A DNA stretch of 64,000 bases from Rhodospirillaceae bacterium (GCA_009693785.1 SHWP01000004.1:1-64000); one strand, 5' to 3'; positions 17,056 through 26,341 are shown, counted from the stretch's first letter. Made by a program: numbers and translations. The notes: generated by a model not told the origin, from the letters alone.

Positions 17056-18256
17056 TCAGCCGCCACAGCACGGCGGCGAGCCAGCCCAGCGCGATCCACC
17101 AGTATTGCCACACGCCAAAGGCGCTAAAGCCGATGGCCAAGTAAGACACGATCAACGCCGCCGAGCTGGCGCGCGCGGGCGTGTCTAAATTCGGCAAACG
17201 CACCCAGGCCGCCAGCGTGGCAGTAAGCGCGGCACATGCCAGCGTGAAGCCAACCGCGCCCAGTTCCAGCACAATTTGCATGGCGCTGTTGTGCGGATGC
17301 AGCGGCATGTATTTACGCTCGCCGGAATACACGACATCGCCGTCAGGTATCGCGCGCGAGGTTTCCATGCCCCAGCCGAGCCACGGCCTTTCACCGACCC
17401 GCTCTAACGCAAACCGCCAGATCTCGACGCGATGCTGGGCGGTGTCGGGCAATGCGTCATAAATTTCGGGGTTCGAGAATACAGGCCCGTCGAGGGCCTT
17501 GAACATCACCGGCCAACTTGCCACGACCGCCACCACCGCCACGGCAAGCACGCGGGGGAATATTTTGGGCAGCAATGGCAGCGCATGCACGGCGATCAAA
17601 CCCACGGCCATGCCAACCTTGGCTGACAGACTATCCATAGCAAACACGGGGGCCGCCATGAGCCAGGGCAAAAGTAATGCGAGGCGTGCGTGACCGGCTG
17701 CGCGAAGGCCCAACGATGCGGGCCACACCAACACCGTCAACGCGCACAGGCCGCGATTGACGTTCTTGTCGATGAAGCGGGGGAAATCGAGGCCTAGGGC
17801 ATCGTAGAGCGCGCCGATCACGCCGCCACTGGGCAGCAGTTCGGTCAGCAACACCACCGCACAAAACGCCAACGCAGCAGCGAACGGGATGAAGGCCTGC
17901 GCGGTAAGCCACACCCGTGCGCGCACCAAACCAAATGCCGCCGCGCCAAAAATCATGAGCACGATCACGCGTACAGCAGTGATGGCCGAGAAACCAGGCG
18001 TGATGGACCAGGTTGCACTCAGCAACGACCAGGCGATCATGGCCACCACCAGTGCCGTCATGACTTTGCCCTGGGGTGTGAGTGCGCACACGACACCGGC
18101 CCGGCCAACTCCCTGCGCCATCACCACGGCAAGCAACAGCAAGGCGGGCGTCATGGCCATGGCGCTGAACACTGCCAGCAGCGGCAAGAGTGCCGCCAAC
18201 ACCATGATGGCGCGCGAGGTGCCTAAGCGAGCCACGGCAGGGGAAGGATGCGTCAT
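17015..18256 (-). CDS. O-antigen ligase (WaaL/Wzy_C) family membrane protein
   Basis: A 414-residue polytopic protein with about ten hydrophobic segments. A large loop after residue 280 contains EIWRFALERVGERPWLGWGMET (cited in part as WRFALERVGERPWLGWG) and HPHNSAMQIVLELGAVG, the His-Asn motif of the Wzy_C/O-antigen ligase domain. Such proteins join or polymerise lipid-linked polysaccharides at the periplasmic face. Start is ATG 18256; the frame upstream is not hydrophobic. Together with the GINT1-like and GT4 genes it suggests surface glycan synthesis. Its 3' end overlaps the convergent FKBP gene. Confidence 0.83.
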   Translation of the reverse strand: MTHPSPAVARLGTSRAIMVLAALLPLLAVFSAMAMTPALLLLAVVMAQGVGRAGVVCALTPQGKVMTALVVAMIAWSLLSATWSITPGFSAITAVRVIVLMIFGAAAFGLVRARVWLTAQAFIPFAAALAFCAVVLLTELLPSGGVIGALYDALGLDFPRFIDKNVNRGLCALTVLVWPASLGLRAAGHARLALLLPWLMAAPVFAMDSLSAKVGMAVGLIAVHALPLLPKIFPRVLAVAVVAVVASWPVMFKALDGPVFSNPEIYDALPDTAQHRVEIWRFALERVGERPWLGWGMETSRAIPDGDVVYSGERKYMPLHPHNSAMQIVLELGAVGFTLACAALTATLAAWVRLPNLDTPARASSAALIVSYLAIGFSAFGVWQYWWIALGWLAAVLWRLTIWPAASRSATQS

Positions 18257-18380
18257 ATTCAATGTATAACCGCTTGCGTACGGGCAAGAATGAGTGGAAT
18301 TTTTAGTGGCTAGCGCGCAAGGCCATCTTATCGCCGGGGCGCACGCCAAGGCCAAGCAAAATGACACGGACTCCTTAACG

Positions 18381-19286
18381 ATGTGGCCCACTACTCAAAC
18401 CGACATTTGGCAGGCGGGCATTGTGCACGCCCCAATCGCGTGTGTGTTGGGCTCGGGTTCTTTGGCCGATTTCGCCATCACGTGGCTTCCAGCGCAGCCC
18501 GATTTCTGCTTTCTTGCAGATCCGTTTGGCCTTTGGCGGGATGGGCAGTTGCATGTCTTCGTCGAAGCCTACGACTACCGTGACAAGCATGGCGTGATCC
18601 GCCGCTATAGCTATGACCGCGACTTCAAACTCACCGGCGAAGGCGTGGCGCTGCGGGCGGCGCATCATTTGTCCTACCCTTATCTCATCGAAGATGCGGG
18701 CCAAGTTTTCATGCTGCCCGAGGCGCACCACTCGGGCAAACTCACCTTGTACAAAGCACGCACCTTCCCCGATGTGTGGGAAAAAGTGTGCGATGTGATG
18801 GATGTACCCGCCATCGACGCCACTGTGGTGCGCCATGGCGGCAAGTGGTGGATGTTCTACGCCCTGCCCGGCCCGAACCAGCGCGAGATGCGTGAACTGC
18901 ACGCGGCCAGCGCCCCGGCCCTGACAGGGCCATGGCAGCCGCACCCAAAAAATCCAATTCATGTATCGCTGGAGTCCGCCCGGCCTGGCGGTACGCCGTT
19001 CGCTGAGGGCGGAGCACTTTATATACCCACGCAGGATTGCAGCGCGACTTACGGCGGCGCGGTCAATGTTCTGCGCGTAGATGAACTATCGGACAGCGCA
19101 TTTCGCTGCACGCCCGTGCGCAAGTTTTCACCTGCCAGTATTATGACAAGCTTTACCGATGGATTGCATACACTGTCGGCCTGCGGCGAAGTAACGCTCA
19201 TCGACGTCAAGCACATTGAGCGTTCGCCGCGAAGAATTTTGATTAATTGGCAACGCCGTTGGCGGCGTTTGGCTGGTCGCGCTTAA
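18381..19286 (+). CDS. GINT1-like glucosamine transferase N-terminal (beta-propeller) domain protein
   Basis: A 301-residue protein resembling the N-terminal domain found in glucosamine inositolphosphorylceramide transferase 1 and in bacterial formyltransferase fusions, a five-bladed propeller related to glycoside hydrolase 43. Recognisable pieces are DIWQAGIVHAPI, FLADPFGLWRDGQLHVFVEA, SYPYLIEDAGQVFMLPE, WWMFYALPGPN and the SARPGGTPFAEGG turn. It stands alone as one domain. A longer frame opens at GTG 18294, but homology begins near WPTTQ so ATG 18381 is preferred. Divergent from the ligase and convergent with the GT4 gene (44-base overlap), it likely belongs to the glycan set; exact activity unknown. 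Confidence 0.68.
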   Translation: MWPTTQTDIWQAGIVHAPIACVLGSGSLADFAITWLPAQPDFCFLADPFGLWRDGQLHVFVEAYDYRDKHGVIRRYSYDRDFKLTGEGVALRAAHHLSYPYLIEDAGQVFMLPEAHHSGKLTLYKARTFPDVWEKVCDVMDVPAIDATVVRHGGKWWMFYALPGPNQREMRELHAASAPALTGPWQPHPKNPIHVSLESARPGGTPFAEGGALYIPTQDCSATYGGAVNVLRVDELSDSAFRCTPVRKFSPASIMTSFTDGLHTLSACGEVTLIDVKHIERSPRRILINWQRRWRRLAGRA

Positions 19287-20316
19287 AACCCGCCACCAGC
19301 CCCGATAACAAGGCATCCACCTTCGGCGCGATGACGGGCAAGGTATAGCCTGCGACGTCGGCGCGGGCTTGACGGGCAAGCTTGCCGCCGAGATCGGGAT
19401 TTTTCAGCGCCTGAGTCAACTTCGCGGCAAGACTGTGAGCGTTAACCTCGGCCAACAAGCCATTCATACCATCAGCGATGAGTTCACTGGGCCCAGTGGT
19501 GCGCGTGGCCACCACCGGCACACCCGCATCGAAAGCATTCAAGATGACAATGCCAAAGGATTCCCAGTGCGAGGGCACGCACAAAATATCGACGGATTTG
19601 TAGAACGCCGTGACATCGTTCACCCAGCCTAGCCAGGCGATGTGAGCGGTAACGCCGCAAGCAACGGCGAGCTTTTCCATGGCCGCACGCTGCGGCCCAT
19701 CACCGCCGATGCGCGCCTGAAATGCCACGCCGTTGGTTTTCATAATCGCTAGCGCTTCGATCAACAGATCCAAACCCTTTTCGGGCAAGAAGCGCCCGAG
19801 AAACCCGATCACGGGCGGACTTCTCCAAGGAGTGAGCGCGGCCATGGGCGCAACCTCAGCGATGAAGTTAGGCACGTGTTTTAACTTGTGGGCATCAATG
19901 CCATGGCCAGCCGCCTCGGCGCGCATGCGCTCGCTCACGCACAGCACCAGGTCGGCGGCATTCACCTGCTTGAAGCGGTGTCGATGTAAAACCGACACCA
20001 GCGGAATCGCACGGCCTGCAAAACGCCTGCCTTGCGCAAAGATCATCAACGCGCGCTTGCCATGCGCCACGATCACATCGGGTTTGGTGGAGCGCAGCAA
20101 CCGCGCCGCACGGAATATGGCCAGCGGATCGCGCTCGAACCAATTGGAAAGCGTGACCACGCGGGCACTAGGCGGTAATTGGGCATCAATGGCCGCTCCA
20201 GGCGACACACAGCACGTCACCTCATGACCCAGATACACCAGTAGTTTCGTGTAATTGACAAAGGCAGCTTGAATGCCGCCCTGCCCCTCACTCAGCATGA
20301 CATGAAAAATGCGCAT
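19243..20316 (-). CDS. glycosyltransferase family 4 protein
   Basis: A 357-residue GT-B transferase. The N-terminal Rossmann domain begins RIFHVMLSEGQGGIQAAF with the Gly-Gly acceptor-side loop; the donor domain has IGFLGRFLPEKGLDLLIEAL, GGDGPQRAAME and VPSHWESFGIVILNAFDAG. The last is the E-x7-E motif in which the second Glu is Asn, a conservative loss in some GT4 enzymes. It should move a sugar from a nucleotide donor onto a lipid or glycan acceptor. The flanking O-antigen ligase-like gene supports an envelope polysaccharide role. Confidence 0.88.
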   Translation of the reverse strand: MRIFHVMLSEGQGGIQAAFVNYTKLLVYLGHEVTCCVSPGAAIDAQLPPSARVVTLSNWFERDPLAIFRAARLLRSTKPDVIVAHGKRALMIFAQGRRFAGRAIPLVSVLHRHRFKQVNAADLVLCVSERMRAEAAGHGIDAHKLKHVPNFIAEVAPMAALTPWRSPPVIGFLGRFLPEKGLDLLIEALAIMKTNGVAFQARIGGDGPQRAAMEKLAVACGVTAHIAWLGWVNDVTAFYKSVDILCVPSHWESFGIVILNAFDAGVPVVATRTTGPSELIADGMNGLLAEVNAHSLAAKLTQALKNPDLGGKLARQARADVAGYTLPVIAPKVDALLSGLVAGFKRDQPNAANGVAN

Positions 20317-20373
20317 TCAGTCCCGGCCTTATCGTGCGCCTTCACTGTACCGGCGTTTGCGCCGCGATGGTAT

Positions 20374-21213
20374 CTACTTCCCGATACCCACCAGGCCTTG
20401 CTTGAAGCGCGCCAGGGTGGTTTTCACCATCATGTTGTGCAAAACGCTGGGGAAGAAGCGTTTGAGGAAAATATAGCGCCAAGTGCCGCCCGCAAGCACG
20501 TTGATCTCGCGTTTGTTTGCCGCCACACCGTTCAGAGTAATGCGCGCGCACTCATCGGTGTCCATGCCGGTCGATTGAGTCTCATCCATCTTGCCCCAGG
20601 TGCTGCCGTCGCCCTTCAGCGCGTGCAGCGACACGTTGGACTTCACGCCTGCGATCACCAGCAGCGAAGCGTGAATATTGTAAGGCGAGCACTCCACCGC
20701 CAGCGTGTCGAAAAACCCATGCAGCGCATGTTTGGCGGCCGCATAGGCGCTACGCATGGGCGTGCCGAACTTGCCCGCCACGCTGGAGGTCACCACGAAG
20801 TGCCCCGACTTGCGCGCGATCATCGAGGGTAAAATCATCTTGGTCAGCGCGATCACCGAGAAGTAGTCGAGTTTCATGATCTTGCGATCGACCGACAGTG
20901 CGGTATCTTTGGCCAACGCACGCTGCGAGATGCCCGCGTTCTGCACCATGATGTCGACATGGCCGAAATGGTTGAGCACGGTCTCGACCGCCTTGGCGCG
21001 GCCAATCTCGTCGATCATGTCGAAGGGAACGAGTAAAATCTCGGGCGAGCCCCCAAGGGAATTAATGCAGGCTGCTTTCACACGTTCCAGCTCCACCTCA
21101 CGCCGGGCCGAGAGCACGAGCTTGGCGCCCTCGCGGGCAAAGCCGTACGCCAGCCCCTCGCCAATGCCTGACGAGGCCCCCGTGATCCACACCACTTTGC
21201 CCGTAAAACGCAT
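20374..21213 (-). CDS. short-chain dehydrogenase/reductase (DHRS7-like)
   Basis: A 279-residue classical SDR: cofactor motif TGASSGIGEGL, the NAGIS motif, catalytic serine in VVTSSVAGKFG, and the YAAAK Tyr-Lys pair (SAYAAAKHALHGFF). Arg in SARREVELERV suggests NADP preference. The C-terminal 30 residues (IFLKRFFPSVLHNMMVKTTL) are hydrophobic and may associate with membrane. The overall order resembles human DHRS7-type reductases acting on lipids or steroids; substrate unknown. A perfect 23-bp palindrome lies about 45 bases upstream of its ATG, suggesting repressor control. Confidence 0.88.
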   Translation of the reverse strand: MRFTGKVVWITGASSGIGEGLAYGFAREGAKLVLSARREVELERVKAACINSLGGSPEILLVPFDMIDEIGRAKAVETVLNHFGHVDIMVQNAGISQRALAKDTALSVDRKIMKLDYFSVIALTKMILPSMIARKSGHFVVTSSVAGKFGTPMRSAYAAAKHALHGFFDTLAVECSPYNIHASLLVIAGVKSNVSLHALKGDGSTWGKMDETQSTGMDTDECARITLNGVAANKREINVLAGGTWRYIFLKRFFPSVLHNMMVKTTLARFKQGLVGIGK

Positions 21214-21257
21214 GATGTATCTCCTATCTTATGTCTAACTAACTGATAAATAATATT

Positions 21258-21280
21258 AGTTATGTACCCGGTACATAACT
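21258..21280. promoter_or_regulatory. operator-like palindrome upstream of the SDR gene
   Basis: AGTTATGTACC-C-GGTACATAACT is an 11-bp perfect inverted repeat with a one-base centre, the shape of a TetR-family operator. It starts 45 bases upstream of the SDR start codon and overlaps the stop codon of the MFS gene. The 40 bases between it and the SDR gene are AT-rich. No regulator gene is adjacent, so the partner is unknown. Confidence 0.55.
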
Positions 21281-22510
21281 ATCTGGTTTGAGGGTATGCA
21301 GTTGTCCGATTTTGGCCAGCTGTGGCCAGCGAAGCATCACCAGGGCAACGACAGCCAACACCGCGACCCCACCGCCCACCACCGCGGGCACGGTGCCCAA
21401 CAGCGCCGCCGATGCGCCTGAGCGAAACGCGCCAAACTCGTTGGACATACCGATGAAGATGTAATTGACCGACGAGACGCGGCCGCGCAGCGGATCGGGC
21501 GTGATCACTTGTTCGAGTGACACACGCACCACGACGCTGACGGAATCAAATGCACCCGTCAGGAACAAGCATACCATCGACAGCGCAAAGCTTTCTGACA
21601 GACCAAAACCTATGGTCGCCAAGCCAAAGCCAAAAAATGCGGCCAACATCACCGCGCCCGGTTTTTGCCAGGGCGAAATACGCGCCTGAACCAGCGCTAT
21701 GGTCAACGAGCCCAGCGCCGGTGCGGCGCGTAGCCAGCCCAAACCCGTCGGGCCAACATCGAGAATGTCTTTGGCAAATAGCGGCAGCAGCGCCACCACC
21801 CCGCCCAGCACAACGGCAAACAAGTCGAGCGTGATCGCGGCCAGAAACAACGGGTTATCGCGAATGAATGTAAAGCCCGCCAAAGCCTCGGCCATGGAGG
21901 GCTTCGTTGACGACCGCGGCGGGTCGATGCGCGGCAGAGTGAGCAAGAGGACGATGAACACTAGCTGGCAAACGGCGGCCACCGAGTATGCAGCAAATGT
22001 ACTGCCGGTCGCCGCAATCAAAAAGCCGCCCACGGCTGGGCCAACGGCAGCAGCAAACTGCGAGCCCGATGACACCCACGCATTGGCATGGACGAATTGC
22101 TCGGGCTGCAAGAGCTGCGGCAGAATCGTGCCCACAGATGGCGCTGCGAACGCGCGCGACACGCCCACCAACGCAATCATGGCATAGATCGCCCACAACG
22201 GGGCGTGGGTGTACGAGGCCACCATCAGGCCAACAGCGGCCACAAACATCACGCTTTGCGCCGCCACGGCCATATTGCGCCGCGCCATGTGGTCGGCCAA
22301 GTTGCCCGCAGGCACCATCAGCAATAACACCGGCACCAGTTCGATAATGCCGACAATGCCCAACGACCAGGCGCTGTTGGTAATTTCGTACAGCTGCCAG
22401 CCCACCGCAACGATGATGATCTGCAAGCCCAACACGCCTGCCATACGGCCCAGCGCGATGGCACGAACATAAGGATTGCGGATGTCGGTGGTAATGGAGG
22501 GCGAGGTCAT
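21260..22510 (-). CDS. MFS transporter (EntS/MFS_3-like)
   Basis: A 416-residue, 12-segment major facilitator. It begins NPYVRAIALGRMAGVLGLQI and has the loop motif GNLADHMARRNM (motif A of the family) after segment 2, plus the central NPLFLAAITLDLFAVVLGG and EQVITPDPLRGRVSSVNYI, a pattern of MFS_3/enterobactin-exporter-like permeases. It would export a small organic molecule by proton antiport. Start at ATG 22510 drops a charged leader. It ends 46 bases before the SDR gene on the same strand and may be cotranscribed with it or read as separate owing to the palindrome. Confidence 0.87.
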   Translation of the reverse strand: MTSPSITTDIRNPYVRAIALGRMAGVLGLQIIIVAVGWQLYEITNSAWSLGIVGIIELVPVLLLMVPAGNLADHMARRNMAVAAQSVMFVAAVGLMVASYTHAPLWAIYAMIALVGVSRAFAAPSVGTILPQLLQPEQFVHANAWVSSGSQFAAAVGPAVGGFLIAATGSTFAAYSVAAVCQLVFIVLLLTLPRIDPPRSSTKPSMAEALAGFTFIRDNPLFLAAITLDLFAVVLGGVVALLPLFAKDILDVGPTGLGWLRAAPALGSLTIALVQARISPWQKPGAVMLAAFFGFGLATIGFGLSESFALSMVCLFLTGAFDSVSVVVRVSLEQVITPDPLRGRVSSVNYIFIGMSNEFGAFRSGASAALLGTVPAVVGGGVAVLAVVALVMLRWPQLAKIGQLHTLKPDSYVPGT

Positions 22511-22544
22511 GAACAGGTGCGCACGGCAAAGACGGGGAACAAGC

Positions 22545-23999
22545 TTATGCCGCTTTCGCACCCGCCGCGTCGAGAGCCATATCTGGGGACTGTACAGGCG
22601 TGGACGCTTGTGGTTTTGCAGGCGCCTGCGCCGCCTCGGGGAAGGTCAAAGTCACGCGAAGGCCAGGATGATTGTCGTCGAGTTTGAGGTCGAGGTTGTG
22701 GGAACGCGCCACGGCCTGTGCCAAACTTAAGCCCAATCCGCTGCCAGGCGAAGTGCGGCTTTGCTCCATACGGAACAATCGCAGCAGCACTTTTTCTTTG
22801 AACTCGTCGGGAATGCCGGGGCCCGTGTCGGACACGACAAAAGCCGGTTTGCCCTTGATCAGCACCGACACGATGGTCACCGCCCCGCCTTCGGGGCTGT
22901 ACTTGATGGCGTTGTCGAGCAGGTTTGCCAGCGCCTGGGCCACCAAATTGCGCTCGCCCATGCCATAAATTCCGGGCTCGAAGCGTGCGGTGAACGACAA
23001 GCTCTTCTCTTCGGCCAAGGGGCCATACATCTCGGCCACATCTTCGCCAATGGCGGCTAAATCCAAGGCCTCAAAATTGCGCTGAAGGCCCGCTTCGGCG
23101 CGCGCGATGCGCAGTAACGCCGAGAAGGTAGCGAGCAATTGGTCGGCATCCTCAATCGCGCCCTCGATGGCGTCGCGTTGCTTGGGGTCGTGGATATTGC
23201 GGGTGGCGTCTTCCAGGCGGCTGCGCAACCGGTTGAGGGGCGTGCGCAAATCATGGGCGACGTTATCGGAAACTTGTTGCATGCCGCGCATTAGCCGCTC
23301 GATTTGGTCGAGCATGGCATTGATGCTTTGCGACAGGCGGCCCAACTCATCGGTGGTGCTGCCCACGGCCACGCGCTTGGAAAGATCGCCGCTCATGATC
23401 GAGCGGCAGGTGGTGGTAATCGCCTCGATCCGCCTCATCACGCCGCGACCGAACACGAACCCGCCGAGCAGACCGATAAAGACCGTCATGCCGATGCCGA
23501 TGTTGAGCGAGCGCAGCAGTTGCTGGCGGAATTGTTGAGCCTCGCGAATGTCACGGCCCACCAATAGGCGGAACCCTTCGGGGGTAAAAAATTGCAAGGC
23601 ACGGGCTTCGGCTAATTCTTGTGAGGCGCCTTCCAGGCTGCGGATGTTGAAATTCACCCAGAGGTCGTCAACGGCGACGTTGCGCGGCCAGTTGCGCAAA
23701 TTGCCAGCCACGGGCGTGCCCACGGGGTCGACCAGCAAGTAAATTGAGTCGGGCCGCCCAGATGGGTCGAGGCGGCGGTTGATGGCCATGACCAAACCGC
23801 CGGTGCCCGAGCGCTGATAGGATTCCTGAAAGCTCGTGACTTCGGCCTGAACGGCGGCTTCGAACTGGCGTTGGGCGAAGCCCGAGGTCGTCCAAAACAC
23901 GAAATAGAACAGCCCCGCCACCGACAGCGCGAAGACAAGCGTATAGAGCAGCGCGAGCCGGAACGTAATGGATAGGACGAGGCGCTTGAACCAGGACAC
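22545..23999 (-). CDS. membrane sensor histidine kinase
   Basis: A 484-residue two-component kinase. Segments at about residues 13-36 and 163-187 bracket a periplasmic sensor of about 125 residues. Next come a HAMP linker (GRGVMRRIEAITTTCRSI), the dimerisation box with phospho-acceptor His (NVAHDLRTPLNRLR), and a HATPase domain with N box (LLDNAIKYSPEGG), G1 (SDTGPGIP) and G2 (GSGLGLSLAQ). It lies 12 bases downstream of its response regulator. The signal sensed is unknown. The C-terminal 30 residues are Ala/Pro rich. Confidence 0.92.
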   Translation of the reverse strand: MSWFKRLVLSITFRLALLYTLVFALSVAGLFYFVFWTTSGFAQRQFEAAVQAEVTSFQESYQRSGTGGLVMAINRRLDPSGRPDSIYLLVDPVGTPVAGNLRNWPRNVAVDDLWVNFNIRSLEGASQELAEARALQFFTPEGFRLLVGRDIREAQQFRQQLLRSLNIGIGMTVFIGLLGGFVFGRGVMRRIEAITTTCRSIMSGDLSKRVAVGSTTDELGRLSQSINAMLDQIERLMRGMQQVSDNVAHDLRTPLNRLRSRLEDATRNIHDPKQRDAIEGAIEDADQLLATFSALLRIARAEAGLQRNFEALDLAAIGEDVAEMYGPLAEEKSLSFTARFEPGIYGMGERNLVAQALANLLDNAIKYSPEGGAVTIVSVLIKGKPAFVVSDTGPGIPDEFKEKVLLRLFRMEQSRTSPGSGLGLSLAQAVARSHNLDLKLDDNHPGLRVTLTFPEAAQAPAKPQASTPVQSPDMALDAAGAKAA

Positions 24000-24011
24000 G
24001 CGCGGGCAGGC

Positions 24012-24683
24012 CTACATTTCCAGCTTGTAGCCCGCGCCACGCACGGTTTGCAAAATCTGCTTGTCGTAGGGCTTATCGATTTTTTGGCGCAAGCGGCTGA
24101 TGTGCACGTCGATCACGTTGGTTTGGGGATCGAAGTGATATTCCCACACGTTTTCCAGCAGCATGGTGCGCGTGACCACTTGGCCGGCATGGCGCATGAG
24201 ATATTCCAACAAGCGGAATTCGCGCGGATGTAAATACACGCGTTTGCCCTGGCGCACGACTTTGCGCGCGAGCAGGTCCATTTCCAAATCGCCGACTTTG
24301 AGGAACGTGTTTTCGGGCGCCGATCCGGCACGGCGCAACAGCGCCTCGATGCGGGCCAGCAATTCCGAGAATGAATAAGGCTTGGCCAGATAATCATCGC
24401 CGCCTGCTTTCAGGCCCGCGACGCGGTCTTCGACTTCGCCCAGCGCGCTGAGGAACAACACCGGCGTGGTGATGTTGGACTTGCGCACGGACTCTACGAT
24501 CGACAAGCCATCGGGACCGGGCAGCATGCGGTCGACCACCATCACGTCGTAGGGTTCGGACAGAGCCAGGAACAAACCGTCCTTGCCGTTGGCGGCATGA
24601 TCGACGGTGTAGCCGCTTTCGCGCAGTCCTTTGACCAGGTATTCCGCAGCTTCGCGGTCGTCTTCAATCACCAAAATGCGCAT
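24012..24683 (-). CDS. OmpR/PhoB-family response regulator
   Basis: A 223-residue regulator: receiver domain with acidic pair (VIEDDREAAEYL), phospho-acceptor Asp in VMVVDRMLPGPDG, Thr/Ser in FLSALGEVEDR and Lys in YLAKPYSFSELLAR, then a winged-helix DNA-binding domain with LHPREFRLLEYLMRHAG and VIDVHISRLRQKID. The upstream frame to 24857 is rejected because receiver domains start at MRILVIEDD (ATG 24683). First gene of the two-component operon; targets unknown. Confidence 0.93.
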   Translation of the reverse strand: MRILVIEDDREAAEYLVKGLRESGYTVDHAANGKDGLFLALSEPYDVMVVDRMLPGPDGLSIVESVRKSNITTPVLFLSALGEVEDRVAGLKAGGDDYLAKPYSFSELLARIEALLRRAGSAPENTFLKVGDLEMDLLARKVVRQGKRVYLHPREFRLLEYLMRHAGQVVTRTMLLENVWEYHFDPQTNVIDVHISRLRQKIDKPYDKQILQTVRGAGYKLEM

Positions 24684-25010
24684 TGCTAATCCCGCCGATT
24701 TCGGCCGGGACCCAAAAGACAACACGGACGCCACATTATCTGACGGCGCGCCCTCTAGACCCGAAACCTGTTGTGTTTGCATTATAAATCCCCAGTGCCG
24801 AATTGCACCGGTCCTTTCGCCGGACCACAGGCCCGGAAAAGTTGCGGTCCGGATCACATTCCGTACCAGTCCTTGGCAGGAATGCCCTTTTGACCCGGGC
24901 CACGACCGATGAACGTTGGCATAGTGCGGGGAAAGGCGTTACTGGGGGCTTACGGCGGGATTAAAAACCTGTCAGGCCATGGGTAAATAGGCAGGTTTGA
25001 GGAGGCTGGC
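24684..25010. other. 327-base divergent intergenic region
   Basis: Separates the leftward response-regulator operon from the rightward NTF2-like gene, so it should hold both promoters. A small hairpin GGTCC/GGACC with the loop TTTCGCC (24810-24826) is visible. I cannot assign -35/-10 boxes with confidence and see no RNA gene. Confidence 0.4.
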
Positions 25011-25475
25011 ATGAGCGACTTGGCTGCAGAATTGCGTGTTTTACTACAGTCCTACGAGGCCTGCTGGACCAACCGCACACCCACGAAATTGCGCCAGCTA
25101 TGGCATAGCGACGAACAGGCCCCCTACTACATCGCCGAGGAAATGGCCGCGCCCATGCTGAACTGGAGCGCAATCGAGCCCTATTGGGGCGAAGCCGAGA
25201 AGGTTTTGAAACGGTTTTCCATCCGCACCTGGGACCTGAACTGTAAGCTGATCGGGCCTGACCTGGCGGCCATGCAATTCATGATGCACTGGAACGCGGT
25301 TTTGGCGGGACTAGACCCCAGCCCAATTGGTTTAGACGTCAAAGTATTCGCCATGGCCCAAAAGACGACCGCAGGCTGGAAATTCAGACACGCCTATATC
25401 GAATCACCCCTTGGCGCGCTGCCGTATATTAAGTCGATTTATCGCAGAAACGTTGACCCTGCCTTCCTCACCTAA
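25011..25475 (+). CDS. NTF2-like/SnoaL-type domain protein
   Basis: A 154-residue protein with the cone-shaped NTF2/SnoaL/DUF4440 pattern: helix AELRVLLQSYEACWTNRTP, then alternating strands (LIGPDLAAMQFMMHWNAVL, GWKFRHAYIES). No catalytic motif can be assigned; such domains serve as ketosteroid-isomerase-like enzymes or ligand-binding proteins. GAGGAGG lies seven bases before the ATG, a strong ribosome site. It is followed after 119 bases by the exported protein cluster. Confidence 0.65.
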   Translation: MSDLAAELRVLLQSYEACWTNRTPTKLRQLWHSDEQAPYYIAEEMAAPMLNWSAIEPYWGEAEKVLKRFSIRTWDLNCKLIGPDLAAMQFMMHWNAVLAGLDPSPIGLDVKVFAMAQKTTAGWKFRHAYIESPLGALPYIKSIYRRNVDPAFLT

Positions 25476-25594
25476 GTGTGATGGTTAGACCCCCCGGTGC
25501 GCCACAATAGCCATAATTGCGCCTAGCCGATTGGGTAGTCTTGGCCTTGGAAGCTAAGGACCATGTAACCCAGGTCCGGCATGGGAGGAAAAAA

Positions 25595-26341
25595 ATGCGT
25601 GCGGTCGTTTTAGCGTCTTGTGCAGCTGCGGCTATAAGCGCGGGTGCTTTGTTGCCAACCACGGCGTTGGCTCAAGACTTTGGCAATGACGACCCGAACC
25701 ATGCTTTGCGCATGGAGGCCGAAAGTGCGCAGATGAATCGCGGCGACGGTGGCGAGAGCGCAAATCAATTTCGCGGCGGCCGCGGCCGCGGTGACCGAGG
25801 CGATGAACGTGGTGATGACCGCCGGGATTGGCGCGACAATGACCGTCACGACCGCCGCGATCTTCGTGATCACAATGGCGGCTGGGACCGCCACCATCGC
25901 CATGGACCAACTGTTTACATCGCTCCGGGTTGGAATAGTTGGGACGCTGGCCGGCGCTGGAACCGGTTTAACGACCCCTGGGGCTATGACTATTCGTGGC
26001 GTTGGAATCGCCCGAGTTATAACAGCAATCATGTCAATGCATGGGATATCGTAGCCTTGGGTCTTTTTAGCGCCATCGTCATCGAAGCATTGAGCGATAA
26101 TTCCCGCCGTCACCACGAAAGCGCCTATAGCCAAGCCATGCGCGCGCCCGTGGGTGAAAGCATTGTGTGGAATGAAGCCAACGCGGCAGGGACGGTTCGC
26201 ACCACGCGCGACGGCTATGCGGGCGATAAGTATTGCCGCGAGTTTCAGCAAACCATCACCGTGAATGGCCAGCGCCAAGACGCCTGGGGTGTGACCTGCC
26301 AAGAGCCCGACGGCTCGTGGAAGATCGTGCCGCAGAACTAA
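25595..26341 (+). CDS. exported protein, 17 kDa surface-antigen-like C-terminal domain (paralogue 1)
   Basis: A 248-residue exported protein: signal peptide (VVLASCAAAAISAGALLPTTALA), then an Arg/Asp/His-rich low-complexity tract from about residue 58 to 105 (RGDERGDDRRDWRDN is part), a Trp/Tyr-rich middle (RWNRPSYN), a hydrophobic helix (WDIVALGLFSAIVIEAL) and a C-terminal domain with GDKYCREFQQTI and AWGVTCQEPDGSWKI. The C-terminus fits the surface-antigen-2 (17 kDa antigen) family with its paired cysteines. GGGAGG precedes ATG 25595. First of three tandem relatives. Confidence 0.75.
   Translation: MRAVVLASCAAAAISAGALLPTTALAQDFGNDDPNHALRMEAESAQMNRGDGGESANQFRGGRGRGDRGDERGDDRRDWRDNDRHDRRDLRDHNGGWDRHHRHGPTVYIAPGWNSWDAGRRWNRFNDPWGYDYSWRWNRPSYNSNHVNAWDIVALGLFSAIVIEALSDNSRRHHESAYSQAMRAPVGESIVWNEANAAGTVRTTRDGYAGDKYCREFQQTITVNGQRQDAWGVTCQEPDGSWKIVPQN

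Noticed and set aside
18294-18380. An upstream GTG start for the GINT1-like gene
   Set aside because: The extra 29 residues are not similar to the family and no ribosome site is near.
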